A stretch of DNA of 38,427 bases from the NCBI GenBank assembly GCA_036841525.1, contig DAITVZ010000052.1, forward strand, positions 1-38,427. Reading direction: 5' to 3'. The notes beneath the pieces are model-generated. The model was not told the origin of the DNA. It was given only the letters and a program-made list of their open reading frames with translations, and did not search any database. This stretch comes from JAAYEA01 sp012689325 (GTDB taxonomy: Bacteria; Chloroflexota; Anaerolineae; JAAYEA01). Of this stretch, positions 31,771-38,427 are shown one piece after another. How positions within the stretch are numbered: the first letter of the stretch is position 1; every line of letters starts with the position of its first letter. The position numbers and the translations under genes were made by a program.

Positions 31771-33198
31771 CTAGAAAGCGCCGCGGCCGAACAAGACGGA
31801 CGGGATCATCCGCAGCAGGATCTTGAAATCCAATAGCAGCGACCAGTTCTCGATATAGTACAGGTCCAGCAGCACGATCTCTTCGAAGGTCAGCTCGCTG
31901 CGGCCGCTGACCTGGGAGAGCCCCGCCATGCCGGGCGCCGCCTCCAGCCGCTTCATGTGCCAGGCGTTGTATTGCGCCACCTCGTCCGGGGTGGCCGGGC
32001 GCGGGCCCACCAGGCTCATCTCGCCGCGCAGCACGTTATAGAGCTGCGGCAGCTCGTCCAGGCTGGACCGGCGCAGCCACTTGCCGATGCGCGTGCGGCG
32101 GGGGTCGTTGCGCATCTTGAAGAGCGGCCCGGTGGACTCGTTCTGCGAGAGGAGCGCCGCCTTGCCCGCCTCGGCGTCCTGGCGCATGGTGCGGAACTTG
32201 AAGACGGTGAACAGGCTCCCATTGTACCCCACGCGGGTCTGCCGGAACAGCGCCGGCCCCGGCGAATCCAGCCTGATGATGGCGCCGATGACCAGCAAGA
32301 GCGGGGAAAGCGCCACCAGCCCCAGCGCCGAGACGACCAGGTCCAGCGCCCGCTTGAGGGCCCGGTTCCAGCCGCGGATGGAGGTTTCTTTGAGGCCGAT
32401 CAGCGGCACGCCGTCCAGGTCGTCGATGTCCACCTCGCTGAGCCTGAGCTGGAAGAGGTCGGGCACGATCCGCGCCACCACCCGCTGGCGCTTGCACTGC
32501 TCGCAGATGTTCAGCATCTTGCGGTGGGACATCCACGGCAGGGTGATGATGACCTCGTCCACCGCCATCTCCTGGATGATGTTGGGGATCTCGGCGGTGG
32601 TGCCCAGCGCCTTGATGCGGCCCAGATCGGCGCGGGCCTTTTCCGGCGCGTCGTCCACAAAGCCGACGAGCTGATAGCCCAGCTCGGGCCGCGCCACGAT
32701 GTTGCGCATCACCACGCGCCCGCTCTCCCCCGCGCCCACCACCAGCACGCGGTCCACGCCGATGCCGCGCCGCCGCAGCCGGTCCAGGACATGCCGGGTC
32801 ACGAGCCGCGCCGCGCCCAACAAGATCACGATGATCACCAGGTCGTAGGCGTAGATCAGCCGCGATTGCAGGGTGGGCCGGTAAAAGAGCGAGATGATGA
32901 TCAGCGCGGCGATGCTGGTGATGGTCCCCTTGGCGATCATCAGCACCTCGTCCAGCCAGCTCCGCCCCCGGTTCAGGGTGTAGACCCCCTCCCAGAGGTA
33001 GACGGCCAACAGGGTGACCGTGAGCAGCAGGGCGCTGGGCCAATAGGCGGAAAAGGGCACCCGGAAGGGCGGCTCCACCTCGCGGAACCACTGCAGCTCG
33101 TAGCGCAGCCAATAGGCGACCAAGAGGGCCACATTGACCAGGACCAGGTCCAAGGCGATGGCGATCGGCTGATACCACTTCCAGACCCGTTTATACAT
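31771..33198 (-). CDS. Polyprenyl-phosphate priming glycosyltransferase (WbaP/WcaJ type)
   Basis: 475 residues. Four or more membrane helices at the N-terminus (about 10-145), a soluble nucleotide-binding-like domain (VDRVLVVGAGESGRVVMRN, then VDEVIITLPW), a further helix (LVALSPLLLVIGAII) and the C-terminal bacterial sugar transferase domain: PGPALFRQTRVGYNG, FKFRTM, SLDELPQLYNVLRGEMSLVGPRP. It starts capsule, exopolysaccharide or O-antigen repeats by moving a sugar-1-phosphate to undecaprenyl phosphate. The ATG at 33198 overlaps the GT4 stop by 8 bases. A longer frame upstream overlaps that gene and reads as non-protein sequence. Confidence 0.93.
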   Translation of the reverse strand: MYKRVWKWYQPIAIALDLVLVNVALLVAYWLRYELQWFREVEPPFRVPFSAYWPSALLLTVTLLAVYLWEGVYTLNRGRSWLDEVLMIAKGTITSIAALIIISLFYRPTLQSRLIYAYDLVIIVILLGAARLVTRHVLDRLRRRGIGVDRVLVVGAGESGRVVMRNIVARPELGYQLVGFVDDAPEKARADLGRIKALGTTAEIPNIIQEMAVDEVIITLPWMSHRKMLNICEQCKRQRVVARIVPDLFQLRLSEVDIDDLDGVPLIGLKETSIRGWNRALKRALDLVVSALGLVALSPLLLVIGAIIRLDSPGPALFRQTRVGYNGSLFTVFKFRTMRQDAEAGKAALLSQNESTGPLFKMRNDPRRTRIGKWLRRSSLDELPQLYNVLRGEMSLVGPRPATPDEVAQYNAWHMKRLEAAPGMAGLSQVSGRSELTFEEIVLLDLYYIENWSLLLDFKILLRMIPSVLFGRGAF

Positions 33199-34354
33199 GA
33201 CCGGACCTCTCGTCGTCGAAAAGGCGATGGTAGATGGCGACGGTCTGCTGCGCCGTCCGGGGCCAGGAGAACTGGGCGGCCCGCGCCAGCCCGGCGGCGC
33301 GCTGGTCGGCGCGCAAGGCGGCCTCGCCGGCGAGCCGGTGCAGCGCCTCGGCCAGCTCGCCGACATCGTAAGGGTCCACCTGCAAGGCGGCGTCGCCTAC
33401 GATCTCGGGCAGGGACGAGATGCGCGAGACCACCGCCGGCGTGCCGCAGGCCATGGCCTCCAGCGGGGGCAGCCCAAAGCCCTCGTACAGGGAGGGATAG
33501 GCCATGATCTCGGCGGCGTTATACCACCAGACCAACTCTTCCTGCGGGATAAAGCCGGGGAAATGGACTCTGTCTTGCAGCCCCAGCTCTTGCACCCGGG
33601 CATAGACCTGGTCGTACATCCAGCCCTTGCCGCCGCCGATCACCAGGTGGTGGGGGATCCCCTCGCCGCGGCAGAGCTGGCCGTAGGCCTCGATCAGGCG
33701 GGGCAGGTTCTTGCGCGGCTCGATGGTCCCCACGTACAAGATCAGGCGGTCGGGGAGGCCCTTGACGCGGCGGAACTCGGCCACCGCCGCGCGGTCCTCC
33801 AGGGGGCGGAAATCCTCGTCCGCGGCCAGGTGGGTCACCGAGATCTTGGCCTCCGGCAGCCGATAGTGCTGGACCAGGTCGCGCTGGGTGCTGGCGGAGG
33901 TGACGATGACGTGCCGGGCGCGCTGGGCGCTGAGCCGGACGAAGAGGCGGTTATACAGCCGGTTGCCGGTCCGGAAGCGCTCGGGATAGACGACAAAGCT
34001 CAAGTCCTGGATCGTCACCACCGCCGGGCCAGCGAGCGCCAGCGGCAGCACGTTCACCAGCGAGTGCCACAGGTCCAGCCCGGCGCGCCGGGCGGCCAGG
34101 GGGCCTGCGAGCTGTTCCCAGAGGATGCGCGCGGCGGGGCGCTGCGTCGGCCAGGCCGACACCCACGGCCGCACCCGCGGCGGCAGCCCCGCGCAGGGGA
34201 ACCCCAGAAAGGCGGTGTAGCGGTGCGTGGGCTCCACGTCGGGGAGGTGGCGCAGCAGCCGATCGATGTACCGGCTGACGCCCGCCGCCCGGTAATCCTG
34301 GCGCAACGACAACAGGTGCGCGTCGAGCCCGATGTGCTTGCCAGCACCGGCCAT
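33191..34354 (-). CDS. GT4 glycosyltransferase
   Basis: 387 residues, GT-B fold. GLDAHLLSLRQDYRAAGVSRYIDRLL opens the acceptor domain. The donor domain has YVGTIEPRKNLPRLIEAY and the EX7E motif in SLYEGFGLPPLEAMACG. It adds a sugar (commonly mannose or similar) from a nucleotide donor to the lipid-linked chain begun by the next gene's product. The start is ATG 34354 with AGGGAGGGG upstream; the open frame extends further, but the predicted -10 box at 34386-34391 rules that out. First gene of a four-gene operon. Confidence 0.9.
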   Translation of the reverse strand: MAGAGKHIGLDAHLLSLRQDYRAAGVSRYIDRLLRHLPDVEPTHRYTAFLGFPCAGLPPRVRPWVSAWPTQRPAARILWEQLAGPLAARRAGLDLWHSLVNVLPLALAGPAVVTIQDLSFVVYPERFRTGNRLYNRLFVRLSAQRARHVIVTSASTQRDLVQHYRLPEAKISVTHLAADEDFRPLEDRAAVAEFRRVKGLPDRLILYVGTIEPRKNLPRLIEAYGQLCRGEGIPHHLVIGGGKGWMYDQVYARVQELGLQDRVHFPGFIPQEELVWWYNAAEIMAYPSLYEGFGLPPLEAMACGTPAVVSRISSLPEIVGDAALQVDPYDVGELAEALHRLAGEAALRADQRAAGLARAAQFSWPRTAQQTVAIYHRLFDDERSGHV

Positions 34355-34385
34355 ACTTGTCCCTACCCCTCCCTGGTTGAGCGGC

Positions 34386-34414
34386 ATTATAACACGATCG
34401 GAGAGCAAACACAA
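34386..34414 (-). promoter_or_regulatory. Promoter of the exopolysaccharide-type operon
   Basis: On the minus strand TTGTGT (34409-34414), 17-base spacer, perfect TATAAT (34386-34391). It drives genes from 34354 down to the terminator at 29954. Confidence 0.7.
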
Positions 34415-34463
34415 GCGTTTTGGTCGGGCGACCGGGCTGGCCATCTGCTGGCGCGGTTCTGCC

Positions 34464-34517
34464 GGCAAATCCCTGAGGGGATTTGCCAGCCTCAGCCAGG
34501 GACCTCTGGTCCCTGGC
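34464..34517. repeat. Two adjacent palindromes beside the assembly gap
   Basis: GGCAAATCCC / GGGATTTGCC (34464-34487, loop TGAG) and GCCAGGGACC / GGTCCCTGGC (34495-34517, loop TCT). The second ends exactly where the N run begins, and its right half, CTCTGGTCCCTGGC, reappears directly after the gap (34618-34631). Confidence 0.8.
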
Positions 34518-34617
34518 NNNNNNNNNNNNNNNNNNNNNNNNNNNNNNNNNNNNNNNNNNNNNNNNNNNNNNNNNNNNNNNNNNNNNNNNNNNNNNNNNNN
34601 NNNNNNNNNNNNNNNNN
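34518..34617. other. Assembly gap of 100 N
   Basis: Exactly 100 N, the usual placeholder of unknown length. A 14-base direct repeat flanks both sides, so the gap probably hides one or more further repeat copies. True length unknown; a gene could be missing. Confidence 0.98.
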
Positions 34618-34645
34618 CTCTGGTCCCTGGCGCCTGCTTGGCGCG

Positions 34646-35776
34646 TCACCCCTGGCGCGCTTCCCTCATCCGCCCATAGATGGCGCAGGTGCGCTGGGCG
34701 ACGTGCGCCTGGGTGTAGCGCTCCAGCACGCGCTGGCGTCCCGGCCGCCCCCAGCGCCCCCGCCGGTTGGGCTCGTCGCGGACGAGCTCCAGGCAGCGGC
34801 CCAGCGCGGCGGCGTCGCCTTCGGGAAAGACCAGCCCCGTTTCGCCCAGGACGTGGGGGATCTCGCCCGAGTCGGAGCCGATCACCGGCACCTCGCAGGA
34901 CATCGCCTCCACCAGCACGCGGCCGAACTGCTCTTTCCAGTTGGGGCGCGTCCGCGAGGGGAGCGCCAGGACATCCAGGCGGGCCATCTCGGCGGGGACT
35001 TGGGCGAAGGGAACCCGCGCCACCCACTCGACCCGCTCGCCCAGGCCCAACTCGGCGGCCAATCCCTGCAAGGCGGCGCGCTCCGGCCCGTCGCCGATGA
35101 TCCGCAGGCGCCACTCGCCGCCCAGCCCCGCCGCGGCGCGCAGCAATAGGTCCACTCCCTTTTCCGGCACCAGCCGCCCCACGTAGCCGATGGTCAGGAC
35201 GTCGTTGGTGGCCGGCCCCTCGGCGGGGCGATAGATCTCGGGGTCCACGCCGAACTGGGGGAGCACCTCCACCGGCCCGCGGTAGCCTTTGGCGCGCAAG
35301 ACCTGCTCGGCCTCGGCGTTGCCGGCGATGGCATAGGCTGCCTGGGCATAGTTGTACCGCTCCAGGGCGCTAAAGGGCCAGGCGTAGCGCCGCAGCAGGT
35401 TCTGCCAGGTGAAAAAGAGCGCCTGGGCGCCGGCGCGCCGGGCCAGGCGCATGGCCTGCCAGGTCGCCAGGTTATAGGGCTCCTCGTCGATGTGCACGAT
35501 ATCCGGCGCGATCTGGCGCATGAGGCGGCCCAACGTGGGGTAAAAGTGCAGGTGGAACTGGCCGTTGAGCGCCAGCGGCGCCACGTGCATCTGGTAGCCG
35601 CGGACGTGGGCCCGCTCCAGCCACAGGCGCGACCGCCCCTCCCGCCAATAGGGCGGCACGACCACGTGCAGCTCCACGTCGGGGCAGCGGGCGATCTCGG
35701 CCAGCTTGACCTGATAAGTTGCCGCGACGCAGGCTTTGGATATCATGAGCACGCGCAACTTTTGCGGGGCGTTCAC
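34646..35776 (-). CDS. GT4 glycosyltransferase
   Basis: 376 residues. N-terminal GT-B half with VLMISKACVAATYQVKLAEIA; IGYVGRLVPEKGVDLLLRA marks the second Rossmann domain; RPNWKEQFGRVLVEAMSCEVPVIGSDSGEIP carries the EX7E motif in the form typical of the RPTWKEQFG subfamily found in surface-polysaccharide clusters. The start is GTG 35776. The nearest purine tract (CGGAGG) is about 15 bases upstream, too far to be good, so initiation may be weak or at the inner ATG ten codons later. The stop TGA follows repeat-like sequence right after the gap. Divergent from an alpha/beta hydrolase with only 43 bases between the start codons. Confidence 0.88.
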   Translation of the reverse strand: MNAPQKLRVLMISKACVAATYQVKLAEIARCPDVELHVVVPPYWREGRSRLWLERAHVRGYQMHVAPLALNGQFHLHFYPTLGRLMRQIAPDIVHIDEEPYNLATWQAMRLARRAGAQALFFTWQNLLRRYAWPFSALERYNYAQAAYAIAGNAEAEQVLRAKGYRGPVEVLPQFGVDPEIYRPAEGPATNDVLTIGYVGRLVPEKGVDLLLRAAAGLGGEWRLRIIGDGPERAALQGLAAELGLGERVEWVARVPFAQVPAEMARLDVLALPSRTRPNWKEQFGRVLVEAMSCEVPVIGSDSGEIPHVLGETGLVFPEGDAAALGRCLELVRDEPNRRGRWGRPGRQRVLERYTQAHVAQRTCAIYGRMREARQG

Positions 35777-35819
35777 GTCAAATACGGTAGACCTCCGAGA
35801 CTAGCAAAAAAGGCGGGCT

Positions 35820-36623
35820 ATGAGTTCCCTGATGACGCAGGAGGGCGTCCTGCATTACGAGGTGGAAGGCCGCCGAGGCGAGCCTTTGATCTTGTTGCAT
35901 TGCTGGCTGGGCTCGTGGCAGTTCTGGCGCGGCACCATGGAGCACCTCTCGCAACGCCAGCCGCGGCGCATTTTCGCGCTGGACTTTTGGGGCTTTGGCG
36001 AGTCCGATAAACGCCAGGAGACCTATGCCATCCGCGACTATGTGTCCATGGTGGTGCAGTTCATGGACCGGCTGGGCATCGACCGCGCCCCGATCTTTGG
36101 CCATTCCATGGGCGGCACCGTGGCCATGAGCGTCGCGCTGGACCACCCCAGCCGCGTGAGCCAGGTGGCCGTCACCGGCTCGCCCATGGACGGCGCCTCG
36201 CTTTCCGCGCCGCTCAAGTTGGCGGGCCGGGAGTGGATCGGCCGCTTGCTCTGGCGTTACCCGCCGCTGCTGAAATCGGTGTTGTGGGGCTATTCGCCCT
36301 TTGTGGACCCCGACCGGCAAGGCATCTATGCGCAGATGGTGCAGCACCTTTCGCGCTCCACCTGGATGTCCTTTTCCCGCAGCATCGCCTCGCTGCGGCG
36401 GACCGACCTGCGTCCCCGCCTGGGCGAGATCCGCATCCCCACGCTGGGCATCTATGGGAGCCGCGATGGCGTCGTGAACCCTCGGCAGGCCCACGTGATC
36501 GCCGCGCACATCCCCCACGCCCAGGTGGAGATGATGGCGCGCTCCAAGCATTTCCCCATGCTCAGTGAGCCGGAGCGCTTTCACGCGCTGCTGGCCGGCT
36601 TCCTGGACGGCGGGCCCGGCTAA
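35820..36623 (+). CDS. Alpha/beta hydrolase
   Basis: 267 residues. Nucleophile elbow GHSMGG (S96), acid D216 in GSRDGVVN, His H244 in SKHFPM, and oxyanion region LLHCWLGSWQFW (25-36). The lid (about 130-185) is helical. Substrate unknown; esterase, lipase-like or C-C hydrolase are possible. The start is ATG 35820 with a weak AAGGCGGG site. The TAA stop overlaps the TAG of the opposite-strand radical SAM gene by 3 to 4 bases, so the two are tail-to-tail with no terminator between. Confidence 0.87.
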   Translation: MSSLMTQEGVLHYEVEGRRGEPLILLHCWLGSWQFWRGTMEHLSQRQPRRIFALDFWGFGESDKRQETYAIRDYVSMVVQFMDRLGIDRAPIFGHSMGGTVAMSVALDHPSRVSQVAVTGSPMDGASLSAPLKLAGREWIGRLLWRYPPLLKSVLWGYSPFVDPDRQGIYAQMVQHLSRSTWMSFSRSIASLRRTDLRPRLGEIRIPTLGIYGSRDGVVNPRQAHVIAAHIPHAQVEMMARSKHFPMLSEPERFHALLAGFLDGGPG

Positions 36624-38002
36624 CCGAGCAGCCGGCGCAGCTTGTTCCAGGCCCGGCGCGGCGAGGCGTAACGCTTGGCCAGCCGGCGCGCCCCGCGGCG
36701 GATGGCGTTCCACGGCTTGCGGCGCTGCGACTCGGCCAGCGCCCAGCGCAGCCACTCGTAATCCACCCCTTTGATCTTGGGCTCGTTCGGATCGCGCCGG
36801 TACCCCTGGTGCCCTTTGATCAGGGAGAGGTCGTTTTTGACGCAATAGGCGTACAGATCGCTCCCCGGGTGCGGCGTGTAAAAGGCGGGGCTGTAATAGT
36901 CGGGGTCGATCTCGCGGAGCATCGAGATGGTCTCCAGCACCTCTTCTTTGGTCTCGGTGGGGAGCCCCAGCATATAGTTGGCCCAGATGCTGATGCCGTA
37001 CTTGCGGCAGATCTCGGCGGCGCGCAGGTTGATCGCCCGCGTGGTCCCCTTGCGGATGAAGCGCAGCACCCGGTCGCTGCCGCTCTCAAAGCCGATAAAG
37101 TACCCCTTGAGCCCCACCTCTACCATCATTGCCACCATGTCCTCGTTCTTGACAATGATGTCGGCGCGGCTCTGGCAAAAGAAGGGCTGGGTGAACCCCT
37201 CGGCGCGGTAGGCCTGGCAAAAGGCCATCACCCAGTCGCGATCCTCGGTGAGGCAATCGTCGTGGAACATAAAGCTCTTGAAGCCGTAGCGGGCCTGCAA
37301 ATCCTTGAGCTCGGCGATGACGTTGGGCACGCTGCGGCGCCGCACTCCGCGCCCAAAGATGTGCCGCTCGGCGGGCTGGCAATAGCTGCAATTATAGATG
37401 CAGCCTCGCCCGGCGATGATGGTCACAAAGGGGCCGGGGAGCTCTTCCACAAAGGGCGCCTCGGGGGAGTCGCCCTGCCAGCCCCAACGCCGCCACTCGT
37501 CCAAAAAGAGGCTGCGGTCGGCAAAGGGCGTGGCGTCCAGGTCTGGGGGGATCGGCGGCACGACGCGGGGGGTGTCCTCGCCGCGCTCCAAGCTGTCCAG
37601 GAAGGCGGGCAGGCTGAGCTCGCCCTCGCCGACAAAGATGTGGTCGATGACCGGCGATTGCTCCACCTCGGCCAGCTCCAGGGTGGGGTGGGGCCCGCCC
37701 ACGAGGGTGATGATGCGGGGGTCCACCTCTTTGACGATCTCCAGGCTGCGGATGCCGGGGTCATAGTCCACGCTCATCATGGTCACGCCGACCACGTCCG
37801 GCTGCCGCGCGGCCACCTGCTCGCGAAGGTGGTCCCAATCGCGCAGCGCGCGCAGGTCGATCAAGTCGACCTGGTGCCCCTGGGCCTTGACGCAGGCGGA
37901 GAGGATCGCCAGCCCGTGGCTGATCCAGCCCGAGTCCATGCCCTGCCCGAGGCTATTGAAGCCCTTGCCGGTGATGCCTGGATAGATGAAGGTTACTCTC
38001 AA
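36620..38002 (-). CDS. B12-binding-fold radical SAM protein
   Basis: 460 residues. N-terminal Rossmann domain of the B12-binding type (VTFIYPGI, GLAILSACVKAQGHQVDLIDL, VVGVTMMS, VGGPHPTL) but without the DxHxxG cobalamin loop. The SAM-radical cluster is CIYNCSYC (C201, C205, C208), then GFESGSDRVLRFIRKGT and LGLPTETKEEVLETI. The family (BchE/HpnJ/oxidoreductase type) carries out methylations, ring closures or tailoring of lipids and tetrapyrroles. Start chosen as TTG 38002 with GAGGGAG just upstream; the longer frame above lies in repeats. The C-terminal 60 residues are Arg-rich. Substrate unknown; a lipid or glycan-modifying role fits the context. Confidence 0.87.
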   Translation of the reverse strand: MRVTFIYPGITGKGFNSLGQGMDSGWISHGLAILSACVKAQGHQVDLIDLRALRDWDHLREQVAARQPDVVGVTMMSVDYDPGIRSLEIVKEVDPRIITLVGGPHPTLELAEVEQSPVIDHIFVGEGELSLPAFLDSLERGEDTPRVVPPIPPDLDATPFADRSLFLDEWRRWGWQGDSPEAPFVEELPGPFVTIIAGRGCIYNCSYCQPAERHIFGRGVRRRSVPNVIAELKDLQARYGFKSFMFHDDCLTEDRDWVMAFCQAYRAEGFTQPFFCQSRADIIVKNEDMVAMMVEVGLKGYFIGFESGSDRVLRFIRKGTTRAINLRAAEICRKYGISIWANYMLGLPTETKEEVLETISMLREIDPDYYSPAFYTPHPGSDLYAYCVKNDLSLIKGHQGYRRDPNEPKIKGVDYEWLRWALAESQRRKPWNAIRRGARRLAKRYASPRRAWNKLRRLLG

Positions 38003-38068
38003 GTTGCTCCCTCGACCTCGGTGGTTCGCGTCCTGCCTTTTGGCGCTGGGTTTGCTCGCCTCGGCTGC

Positions 38069-38097
38069 ATTATAGCATCTCTTCCTGATCGTGTCCA
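38069..38097 (-). promoter_or_regulatory. Promoter of the radical SAM gene
   Basis: On the minus strand TGGACA (38092-38097), 17-base spacer, perfect TATAAT (38069-38074). The leader before the TTG at 38002 is about 60 bases. Confidence 0.65.
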
Positions 38098-38145
38098 CTC
38101 CAGGAGCCTCGAGCGGGGCGCGTGCCAAGGCGCTCGGCGATCCAT

Positions 38146-38224
38146 GCGGCATGGAATGCCGGGCGGCATGGAATGCCGACGCCGAGCTAAGGCGGCATGG
38201 AATGCCGGGCGGCATGGAATGCCG
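38146..38224. repeat. Four copies of a 16-base palindrome in two pairs
   Basis: GCGGCATGGAATGCCG occurs at 38146-38161, 38163-38178, 38192-38207 and 38209-38224. Each is a CGGCAT/ATGCCG hairpin around GGA. Pairs are 17 bases apart start to start, with 29 between pairs, so each pair could also fold as one larger cruciform. The flanking sequence contains no gene. Confidence 0.85.
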
Positions 38225-38231
38225 GGGCGGC

Positions 38232-38328
38232 GCCTGATAGAATCAGGCTTCGGACGTCACGCCACGGAGGCCCCACAAGCCCGATTCTATCGGGCGCTAC
38301 CGAGTAGCACGGCGATTGATCGCCGTGC
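38232..38328. repeat. Three further palindromes with different arms
   Basis: GCCTGAT-AGA-ATCAGGC (38232-38248), GCCCGAT-TCT-ATCGGGC (38279-38295) and GCACGGCGAT-TG-ATCGCCGTGC (38307-38328). All are perfect. Together with 38146-38224 this makes seven perfect hairpins in about 180 bases. The remaining sequence to 38427 shows no gene that I can support. Confidence 0.8.
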
Positions 38329-38427
38329 GGGGCTCGGCGATCAATGCGACTTTGACTCTGCCGCGTATTGGCGCAGGGCGATTGCATTAAAAGTGAGGTA
38401 GAATAGCGGCTATCCTGTACAGGGGGG

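Noticed and set aside
38146..38328. CRISPR array
   Set aside because: The repeats are short palindromes, unevenly spaced, with 1- to 13-base gaps and no spacers of constant length; no cas gene is near.

Overview
This is a high-GC window with strong G/C third-position bias. It contains one run of 100 N at 34518-34617, so it comes from a scaffolded draft or metagenome assembly. The content fits a Chloroflexota bacterium of the Anaerolineae type, though that is inference: a BTAD/SARP-type regulator fused to an STAND ATPase, a secreted lamin-tail protein on a Thr/Pro linker, GH140-like and GH1 glycosidases, dynamin-like GTPases, many sugar-handling genes and dispersed palindromic repeats. I see no rRNA, tRNA, CRISPR array, transposase or phage gene.

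Layout. (1) 1-5382, minus strand: a glycoside operon (clan-A-like glycosidase, GT9-like glycosyltransferase, GH1 beta-glucosidase, inositol-phosphatase-family enzyme cut by the window edge). (2) 5398-7635, plus strand: transaldolase-family protein and Gfo/Idh/MocA oxidoreductase, closed by a hairpin. (3) 7670-12185: an orphan membrane/coiled-coil protein divergent from a 1110-aa SARP-STAND regulator. (4) 12196-17924, minus strand: a ChlI-type AAA+ ATPase, a VWA protein and two membrane dynamin-like GTPases, all tightly coupled behind one clear promoter. The ATPase and VWA frames overlap at an A9 run where a -1 shift would make a roughly 674-aa ChlI-VWA fusion. (5) 18038-20058: an alpha/alpha-toroid-like protein divergent from a secreted lamin-tail protein. 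(6) 20086-27529, minus strand: PPK2 kinase, QueG-like Fe-S protein, GH140-like glycosidase, GT2, GT39-like and a DegT-family sugar aminotransferase. (7) 27549-29932: M20 peptidase, a DUF4160/DUF2442 pair and an ABM-domain monooxygenase. (8) 29954-34414, minus strand: a defined operon of GT4, WbaP-like priming glycosyltransferase, unusual carbamoyltransferase and a 12-residue-repeat membrane protein, with promoter and terminator both visible. (9) Assembly gap, then GT4 divergent from an alpha/beta hydrolase, a radical SAM enzyme, and a 3' non-coding zone packed with small palindromes.

The window combines carbohydrate breakdown (regions 1, 2, 6) with polysaccharide or glycolipid building (6, 8, 9). 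The most unusual part is region 4: an apparent recoding site joining chelatase-type ATPase and VWA modules, co-transcribed with paired dynamin-like GTPases. A second theme is a set of dispersed palindromes that repeatedly abut or supply stop codons.
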